Assembly: GCA_903995115.1 (NCBI GenBank)
Contig: LR877152.1
Span: 62,001-126,000 of the forward strand
DNA from: Angomonas deanei
Lineage: Eukaryota > Euglenozoa > Kinetoplastea > Trypanosomatida > Trypanosomatidae
DNA: 64,000 bases
Reading direction: 5' to 3'
The number at the start of each line of letters is the position of its first letter. The stretch's first letter is position 1. A program made the position numbers and the translations under genes. Shown here one piece after another: positions 58,229 through 64,000 of this stretch. Under the pieces are notes generated by a model. That model was not told the origin of the DNA, ran no database searches, and saw nothing but the letters and a program-made list of their open reading frames with translations.

Positions 58229-58924
58229 ATGGCGACGTTGCCTAAACTGAGTAAGGAGCAAATGTATGAAGTAGTGAATGCTCTTTTAAAACACATGAAC
58301 ACGGCAGAGTATGTCACGGCATTGAAGGCGAGCGCCACGAGCGAGCCTGTCCCCAAGTCCGAGGATGAGCTCATTGACCGCATTGAAACGGTACAAGCCG
58401 CATACTTTACCACCACGTACAGTGAGGAAGTGAGCAAGAATACCATTGCCACCAAACTGCCTGCCACCGCCTTCCCACTCGACGGCGCTGCCGTTCTTTC
58501 TCAGATTAGATTAGCCGTAAAGACCTTTCCCGATAACGAAACGGAGGTTCTCATTACAAAACTGGCCACCATGGTGGAAAACCAACTCATGATGCTCGCG
58601 GCGACGGTCCCTCAACTGTCACACCTGCAACAGCAGTTGAACGGGGGCGGCGGCCACGGCCACAGTCACGGTGGTCAGCCGTGCAACCACCAACACGGAG
58701 CTCCCCCTATCCTCAACTCTCCCCAAAGTGAGGCGATGATGAAAATGGCGGTCCAATCCTTATCACCCGCCCAGCGAGAGACACTGGACCGTGTGGAGAA
58801 GACCATGAAAGGCGGTAGCCCGCCTAAGCCGGAGGACATGCGGGAGATGTTTATGATTCAGCAGCAAATCATGGCGTTTATGCGCACCATGGAGAAATTT
58901 TCAGCGCCTCCCAAGAAGAAATAA
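58229..58924 (+). CDS. Hypothetical helical protein with a His-rich loop
   Basis: A 231-residue protein. It is mostly helical and ends in PPKKK. Residues ~135-155 form a His/Gly-rich loop (GGGGHGHSHGGQPCNHQHG) that could bind Zn, Cu or Ni. The last third (QSEAMMKMAVQSLSPAQRET, then LDRVEKTMKGGSPP and FMIQQQIMAFMRTMEKF) is Met-rich helix. No signal peptide or membrane segment. Family not recognised. It is well separated from its neighbours by clear splice signals, so it is a confident gene of unknown role. Confidence 0.65.
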   Translation: MATLPKLSKEQMYEVVNALLKHMNTAEYVTALKASATSEPVPKSEDELIDRIETVQAAYFTTTYSEEVSKNTIATKLPATAFPLDGAAVLSQIRLAVKTFPDNETEVLITKLATMVENQLMMLAATVPQLSHLQQQLNGGGGHGHSHGGQPCNHQHGAPPILNSPQSEAMMKMAVQSLSPAQRETLDRVEKTMKGGSPPKPEDMREMFMIQQQIMAFMRTMEKFSAPPKKK

Positions 58925-59020
58925 TCTATCTAGTAACCGTACCTCAATACAATCACCATTTCTAGTCGAGCGTTGTTCACGACGAGCATTCACAATTTGG
59001 AGTGTATACTGTCGATTACC

Positions 59021-59054
59021 ATTTCCTCACACTTCTCTCTATCCTTTTCATTAG
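59021..59054 (+). promoter_or_regulatory. Pyrimidine tract and AG, candidate trans-splice acceptor
   Basis: C/T-rich tract ends in TTTTCATTAG (AG 59053-59054), 20 bases before the ATG at 59074. The upstream in-frame extension to 59002 lies inside it and is rejected. Confidence 0.6.
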
Positions 59055-59073
59055 CCGATTGTTGTCAAGTGTC

Positions 59074-59673
59074 ATGGCTTCCAAGAAAAAGTCAGCGAAG
59101 CGTCCTCCACCTTCTTCCAAGAAGGGTAAAGGTGCCGCCAAGCCTGCCGTCCCAGCGAATGCAAAAAGTACCCCTTCCCAGCGGAAGAAAATAGCACGAT
59201 CCACGGCAGTTGATCGAGTTCCTTCCTATCAAAAATTGTATCGGTTCGCGAAAGAGTGCACCCATTACTTTCGACTCACCGAATCTTGTTCCCTTTCGTT
59301 GACGGAGCCGCCAGGGGCAGTTCCCCAACCATCCACGACTGGTAAGAACACGTATGAAGAGTTGACACAAAACAAACGTGACACGGCGGAAGTCTTCCTG
59401 CAAGTATGGAACACGCTGCTCTCAAACCCTTCGATGAGTGCCAATGCAACGACAACCGAAGGCGAGCCACCAGCGGAGCAGCCGCTAAGAATGCGTGGGG
59501 ACCTCGCCGAACTGAATGAACACTACAGAAACTTATTCTCCTTTCACCAGAACCACTGGCTACCCTGCACTTCAACCGGTGAGGGCGAACCACCATTAAT
59601 TTCAGAAAAATATAAACTGCTGCTACACAACCCAGATTTGTTTTCCTGCCCTTCTTTATTTTTTTCACCCTAA
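59074..59673 (+). CDS. Basic N-terminal hypothetical protein
   Basis: A 199-residue protein. The first ~45 residues are Lys/Pro/Ser-rich (MASKKKSAKRPPPSSKKGKG), typical of a disordered nucleic-acid- or microtubule-binding tail or nuclear targeting signal. The rest is mixed, with helices (YQKLYRFAKECTHYF, DTAEVFLQVWNTLLS, LAELNEHYRNLFSFHQNHW) and a hydrophobic end (FSCPSLFFSP). No family recognised. The gene lies immediately before the SPX-PRPS fusion, with 129 bases between them. Confidence 0.6.
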   Translation: MASKKKSAKRPPPSSKKGKGAAKPAVPANAKSTPSQRKKIARSTAVDRVPSYQKLYRFAKECTHYFRLTESCSLSLTEPPGAVPQPSTTGKNTYEELTQNKRDTAEVFLQVWNTLLSNPSMSANATTTEGEPPAEQPLRMRGDLAELNEHYRNLFSFHQNHWLPCTSTGEGEPPLISEKYKLLLHNPDLFSCPSLFFSP

Positions 59674-59802
59674 AAAATTACAACAACACAATTGGAAGAA
59701 TATTACGGTTGTCACAGTTTTACCCTCCCTTGAACGACCCTCCCACCACCTGCCACTTCTTCCTCCCCCCCCACTCGCCTCTTAAAAAGGTTTACCGTAA
59801 GG

Positions 59803-62001
59803 ATGCTAAAAACTGCGAAGCCCTCCAGCGAGGGCCAGTCGTTCCACCGTCGGTTGCTGAGCGAGTATAACACGGACATCACCCTGGCAAACTATGTGGA
59901 CTACTTTGAGTTAAAGAATATCCTAAAGGACATCGTCGAGGTGAAGGATAAAATCGATGAAAAAGTGGCCTCTCTCATGAAGAATACCAACACGAGGAAT
60001 AACAGCGTTGTCCCCTCGTCGCCGCTGGCGCAGATGCCACGCTTCCCCTCCGTGAAAAACTTGGATGTTCAGTTCAGGGATACCTCTGCGGTATTTAGTG
60101 AACCGCTGACACCCCTTACTAGGATCGACGACCTCACCAGCAAGGATCCACAGCTCAATAATTTAGTTAAGGAGATGAATCGAATGATTGAAAAGTTTTT
60201 TGACGCGCTTAGTCAGTCCTACAAGAAAGTAAAGCAAAACTTGTTTCGCTACGAACAAGAGTTGCTGGTCGTGATGGACAATCTGCACTTACTGACGGAC
60301 ACGGACATCCGGGCCAAGCCGGCGCACTACATCCCCGAGTTGTACATGAAGGTGGAGACCGTCAACAAGTACCGCTCCCTGAATCTGTTGGCGCTTCGTA
60401 AGATTCTACGAAAGTTTCTGGAAAGATGCGCGAAGGACTCGTTGGAGTTGCAAAGGCGTGTGTACAACATTGATAGCCTGATCGCCTCCAGTCGGCTGTG
60501 CAAGCCCTCCGTCGACCTGCGGGGTATCGTCATGGAGCTCATCGCCGTCTATGGCACTGTGTTTAAATTATCTTACGAGGGAACGTACAAGCAGATGAAG
60601 GCATTCTGCCGTCGCTCCGGCATCAATGCCCAGCGGATCATCCCCTTTCGGGATTCTTTCTTTTTCACCGACGCTTTTCCCTACAGTGAACGGCACTTTT
60701 CGATTCGTGTCATCCCGGGTTCCCTTAGCGTACAAAGCGTCAAGATGATAACGGAGGTGCTCCAGTGCGAACGCTTCAAGGGCCCTTGTTGCTCAAAGTT
60801 TGCCAACGGTGAAGTGAATATCCACCTGAACGAGCCAGTCCGTGGGGATGACGTTTTCATCGTGCAGTCCATCTCGTCCACCGAAGACATTAGCAACGGG
60901 ACCGCGATTATGGAACTCGCGCTGATGATCCACAGTGCCCAGTTGGCAGCTGCCTCACGCATCACAGCCGTTATTCCCCATCTCGCGTACACGAAGAACG
61001 TGGCCAGTATTTCCGCCCTCGCAGAAGTCATCGAGTGTGTGGGATGTAACCATGTCATTACGGTGGACATGCACTCGGACCAGGTAGAGGGAATGTTTTC
61101 CATTCCACTAGACAGTATTTCCTCCAAGTATGAGTTTGTGCGATACTTGTACAACCAGTTGAAGGAGGAGCAGAGTGAGATGGAAGACCTCACCATTGTC
61201 GCCCCGAAGGGCAACTTTCTCGGAAAGGCGAAGGACTTTGCCGATGCGTTCATGCGCTACGGGGAGCTGGACAGCGAGAGGCAGTTTGTGTCCGTCTGCA
61301 CTGCGGTGAAACGGGTGAAACCACTCCGTACCGCTACCCCACCACCAACGTCGGTCACGCCCGTGAACACCTCGAGGAACACCGCACAAGACGAAAGCCC
61401 CGTTAGTGACACCTGTGGTCGCAGCCCCCCGAACCGTGTCTCGCCGGTCTCTTCCCTCGCCGCACCCTTCCCTGCCTCGGCCGAGCACGACGTACACGTG
61501 AATGAACTCGCGGAGGTGATGGAGGGTTACACTGGTGCTCTGGAGCAGAATGAACACCGCAGCAGCAGTACGTTTGGCATTGAAAAAGCTCTCCTCATCC
61601 AGGAGAAGGGGAGAAGGGGTATTGTGACACACCAACTCGAGGACGCCGATTGCATTGCGCTGGTCGGTGACGTGAAGAACCGCGTGTGCATCATTTTGGA
61701 GACGGTGATTGACGAGGCCGTCAACATTACACAGGTGGCCAAGTGTCTGCAGTCCCACGGGGCGAAGCGGATTATTCTTATTGCCACCCACTGCGTGCTC
61801 AGCGGAAAGGCGAAGGAGCGGCTGGAGAGTAGCCCAATTGAGTTGATTATCACCACCGACAGTGTGGAGCAGGATAGCGTTATGAAAAATGCGAACCTCG
61901 CAAAGAAGCTGCGCGTGCTGCCACTGGCCCCTCTTATGGCGCGTGCCATTGATAAAATACATACGGAAAATACCTTAGTGTCCTTATACGAAGCCAATTA
62001 A
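59803..62001 (+). CDS. SPX domain fused to a degenerate (catalytically doubtful) PRPP synthetase
   Basis: A 732-residue two-part protein. Residues ~8-255 look like an SPX domain: FHRRLLSEYNTDI, YVDYFELKNILKDIV, the helix FFDALSQSYKKVKQNLFRYE, then SLNLLALRKILRKFLERCAK, which corresponds to the lysine-rich helix that binds inositol polyphosphates. Residues ~300-505 and 603-732 match ribose-phosphate pyrophosphokinase: FANGEVNI, VRGDDVFIVQS, ITVDMHSDQVEGMFSIP, CIALVGDVKNRVCIIL and IATHCVLSGKA. Catalytic features are altered. The ATP-site PYARQDKK segment is AYTKNVA and shorter, the ribose-5-phosphate SPDAGG segment is APKGNF, and the PRPP loop DDxxxTxxT is ETVIDEAVN. A ~95-residue Pro/Ser-rich insert sits before the C-domain, as in human PRPSAP regulatory proteins. 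Inference: a phosphate-responsive regulatory partner of active PRPP synthetase. Confidence 0.85.
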   Translation: MLKTAKPSSEGQSFHRRLLSEYNTDITLANYVDYFELKNILKDIVEVKDKIDEKVASLMKNTNTRNNSVVPSSPLAQMPRFPSVKNLDVQFRDTSAVFSEPLTPLTRIDDLTSKDPQLNNLVKEMNRMIEKFFDALSQSYKKVKQNLFRYEQELLVVMDNLHLLTDTDIRAKPAHYIPELYMKVETVNKYRSLNLLALRKILRKFLERCAKDSLELQRRVYNIDSLIASSRLCKPSVDLRGIVMELIAVYGTVFKLSYEGTYKQMKAFCRRSGINAQRIIPFRDSFFFTDAFPYSERHFSIRVIPGSLSVQSVKMITEVLQCERFKGPCCSKFANGEVNIHLNEPVRGDDVFIVQSISSTEDISNGTAIMELALMIHSAQLAAASRITAVIPHLAYTKNVASISALAEVIECVGCNHVITVDMHSDQVEGMFSIPLDSISSKYEFVRYLYNQLKEEQSEMEDLTIVAPKGNFLGKAKDFADAFMRYGELDSERQFVSVCTAVKRVKPLRTATPPPTSVTPVNTSRNTAQDESPVSDTCGRSPPNRVSPVSSLAAPFPASAEHDVHVNELAEVMEGYTGALEQNEHRSSSTFGIEKALLIQEKGRRGIVTHQLEDADCIALVGDVKNRVCIILETVIDEAVNITQVAKCLQSHGAKRIILIATHCVLSGKAKERLESSPIELIITTDSVEQDSVMKNANLAKKLRVLPLAPLMARAIDKIHTENTLVSLYEAN

Positions 62002-62342
62002 ACTCAGACTGGGAAAATGAACAGCAGAAATTGGCGGTGCTGGTCAGGATGAGCACCTTTTTTTCTTTTTGTAGTAATTCTTATAAGAAAACAAAAAATA
62101 AAAATAAAATAAAAAAAGAAAACCATCTAACAGTGATCGATCATAACATCATTAACTTTCTCTTTCTAGCGATTAATTAGGAGATACGTCGAAAAATAAC
62201 AATCTTTAAAAAATATTCTTTTGATGGAGAACGTGCCTTCTGTTTTGTGACAACGGTAATAAGAACGCTTTTTTTTTTTTTTTTTGGTAATTCGCCTTCC
62301 CCTTCCCTCTCTTCCTCAGGAACTCTAGTAGTAAACATCAAA
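62002..62342 (+). other. Intergenic region with poly-T tract and acceptor AG
   Basis: No gene is visible in these 341 bases. The first part is A-rich (62088-62122). T-run 62269-62285 and a C/T tract end in CTTCCTCAG (AG 62318-62319), 24 bases before the ATG of the next gene. Confidence 0.55.
62269..62319 (+). promoter_or_regulatory. Poly-T and C/T tract with AG, candidate trans-splice acceptor
   Basis: T-run 62269-62285 followed by a C/T-rich stretch and TCCTCAG (AG 62318-62319). The first ATG after it is 62343. Confidence 0.65.
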
Positions 62343-64000
62343 ATGCTTCACCGATTTTTTTTTGCGGCAGTGATAGGATTGCTCTTGTCGTGTATCAGTA
62401 GTGCGGTCCACGTTTCGCCGTTCGATCCACCGCCCGGGTGGAATCAAGTACAAAATAATTTAGGCTTTCCTTTTTTCCACTCCTCTGTTGTATATCATAA
62501 TAATTCTATATTCCTGGTGGGCGGCTGCGCCTCTCTTTTTGTGCCGATTCTGCCGTGGCGAGTCGTATTACCGCACACCGCGTCGTGTATGGCGTCAATA
62601 TTGTTAGCGGGGAATTTTATCCTGTCATGAAGTATCCCCCCCTTCCCGTGGAACTAAAGTACGTGCGTATTGCTGGCACACACGCCGCCCTTAGCGCCGG
62701 TACAGCTTCTATTTTTGTGTTCGCCCCGTGCACGCTGACGTTTCAAGAAAAGGGATACTACGACACACTGAGTGGGAAAGAAAAACAAGCCATGCTAGCC
62801 GAGTTCTCTTCCATTTGGCGGCTGTCGCCAGACCCGAAAATAGCCACGGCGTACGACGAGGCCGAACTGTTCTTTGTGATCCCGACCGAGAGGGCGCGTG
62901 TCAACGCCAGCTGTACTTATATCGGCAACGTGGTCTACATTATGGGTGGGTACCTCCTGAATGACACCCGCAGCGGGAACGGGAAAGTCTGGGCCACGGA
63001 TGAGGTGGACAGTTTTGATTTGAACTCGAAGGTGTACAAATCTCGGGTAGAGTACCTCCGTGACGCCGTCCTGCACCCTTCCGTGACTTCCTCCTCCACC
63101 GCTTTCGTCGTGGGTGGCGGCTTAACAAAACCCTCCGTGACGGGTGAAGTGGCGATATCCCAAAAGGTCTCTATATTTTTTCCAGAGGGAGAACGCACAC
63201 CGGACGAGTCACGCCCCATGTGTGCCTCCGCACTGGAGGATCTTTTAAGCGAAACGGCGGTGGCGCGTCTTTTTCCCAAAACGGTGTCGAGCGAAGAAAA
63301 AGAGTTGCTAATCCTGGGACTCGACTCCTGTCGAATGAAAATGTTCGGGGCCGTTCTTCTGTTGGCAAATCACAATTCCAGCACCATGGTCTCGGTAGAC
63401 TTGCGGGACAGACAGGCGTCCTATTTTCTGTCCAGCGGCGGAACGTCCTCCGGCGACGACTCGACCAGTTATGTCGTCTCCTACGCTCCGATTGCGGCCA
63501 TGTTTCCTCACATTGTGTTTGAGCCCGTCGCACCAAACTCCACCGACGTCGAGTCGCGGACGTTTCTCGCGGTCTACCAGCTAAGTGGGGTGGATATATT
63601 TTTTGATTGTGACACGGCCGCGGCAGGGGAGTGCGTGAAACAGTATTACTTCTCCACGAGGGGGCTGTTTCGCTATTTTTCTTCTGTGGAGACTAATTCG
63701 ATTGTGTTGCCCACCCCAAAGTTAGACAGAGAGGACTACCGTAAGCACAACCAAACGTACGGCAGTCTCATCTCCTTTTCCATGAATTCGTTAAGTTACG
63801 GAGAATACTGCTTGAACAGTCGCAAGGAGAAGCGCTGTCTTATTCGTCTCAGTAGCAGAAAAGACTGCATGGGCAATGCGGCGGGGACGGCGGACGGACT
63901 CTACGCCGGCGCCAGCAACGAAGCGATCAACTTTACCGCGACGGGTGACAGCAACCCCGTCTACTTCTGTGTCGGACTTCCAACGACAGGGGAACTACCG
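62343..64000 (+). CDS. Secreted or surface kelch-like protein, 3' partial, with an apparent frameshift
   Basis: ATG 62343 opens a frame with a signal peptide (MLHRFFFAAVIGLLLSCISS, cleavage near SSA) and the kelch-like element SVVYHNNSIFLVGGC, but it stops at 62630. From about 62541 another frame is open without a stop to the window end (over 480 codons), and its content continues the same theme: YIGNVVYIMGGYLLNDT and STAFVVGGGLTKPSV are kelch-type GG strands, and there are several N-glycosylation-type sites (NHNSS, NFTAT, HNQTY). The ending seen here (YFCVGLPTTGELP) resembles the YYLCY-type repeats of kinetoplastid surface proteins. One missing T in the T5 run at 62536-62540 would join the two. 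Probably an extracellular or lumenal beta-propeller, type I or secreted; the membrane end lies outside the window. Confidence 0.7.

Noticed and set aside
1-64000. Reading frames on the - strand
   Set aside because: Many open frames of 60-220 codons exist on the - strand, but all lie opposite convincing + strand genes. They have no pyrimidine-AG signals and no family motifs.
552-64000. Programmed ribosomal frameshifting as the explanation for the five split genes
   Set aside because: The sites share no slippery heptamer-plus-structure that I can see, and they differ in direction (+1 and -1). Homopolymer miscalling is simpler.
1-64000. Cis-spliced introns
   Set aside because: No interrupted frame is bridged by GT...AG with a branch site. 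The frame breaks are single-base and occur within homopolymers.
1-64000. tRNA, rRNA or snoRNA genes in the intergenic regions
   Set aside because: I looked for T-loop (GGTTCGA-type) and box C/D-like elements in the longer gaps and saw none convincing. A covariance search would be decisive.

Overview
This 64 kb window looks like part of one directional gene cluster of a flagellated kinetoplastid protist (trypanosomatid or bodonid). Every gene I can support is on the + strand. None needs a cis-intron, and genes are separated by roughly 130-530 bases. Almost every coding region is preceded by a pyrimidine or poly-T tract followed by an AG shortly before the first in-frame ATG, which is the signature of spliced-leader trans-splicing. 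Standard stop codons are used. I see no tRNA, rRNA, CRISPR, transposon or virus-derived element.

Layout. 1-183: end of an unknown gene. 552-6035: a multi-pass membrane protein with a frame break, a neutral sphingomyelinase-like phospholipase C, and an unknown protein. 6224-11278: SUMO E1 subunit UBA2, an ABC1/UbiB-type atypical kinase (frame break) and a bL9m-like mitoribosomal protein. 11472-16068: small and unknown proteins, a basic protein with a frame break, and uL2m. 16349-18330: a tandem pair of isochorismatase-fold hydrolases and a small Tim chaperone. 18503-26377: a 2,624-residue helical protein with a mitochondrial-looking N-terminus. 26571-32671: an unknown, an EB1-like protein, a predicted mitochondrial membrane subunit and a FAM227-like protein. 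32892-42570: a long coiled-coil protein, Beclin-1/Atg6 and a WDR17-like protein. 43081-49292: a large protein ending in a duplicated WW-like module, and a PWWP/Tudor-like protein. 49569-55230: a ~1,890-residue unknown (frame break). 55479-59673: signal peptidase Sec11, a Cys-rich type I membrane protein, SUMO, and two unknowns. 59803-62001: an SPX domain fused to a degenerate PRPP synthetase. 62343-64000: a secreted or surface kelch-like protein (frame break) that runs off the window.

Functional threads. The UBA2 subunit and SUMO itself lie in the same cluster. Several proteins fit mitochondrial translation or import (bL9m, uL2m, small Tim, the giant protein, a single-TM subunit). Others fit flagellar or cytoskeletal roles (WDR17-like, FAM227-like, EB1-like, coiled coil). 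Co-orientation here reflects polycistronic transcription and does not by itself imply a shared pathway.

Most interesting: the SPX-PRPP synthetase fusion. Its ATP, ribose-phosphate and PRPP-loop motifs are changed, so it looks like a phosphate- or inositol-pyrophosphate-sensing pseudo-enzyme regulator of PRPP synthesis. Caution: five genes are each split by a single +1 or -1 shift, all of which can be placed at a short homopolymer run. This suggests base-calling errors rather than five pseudogenes.
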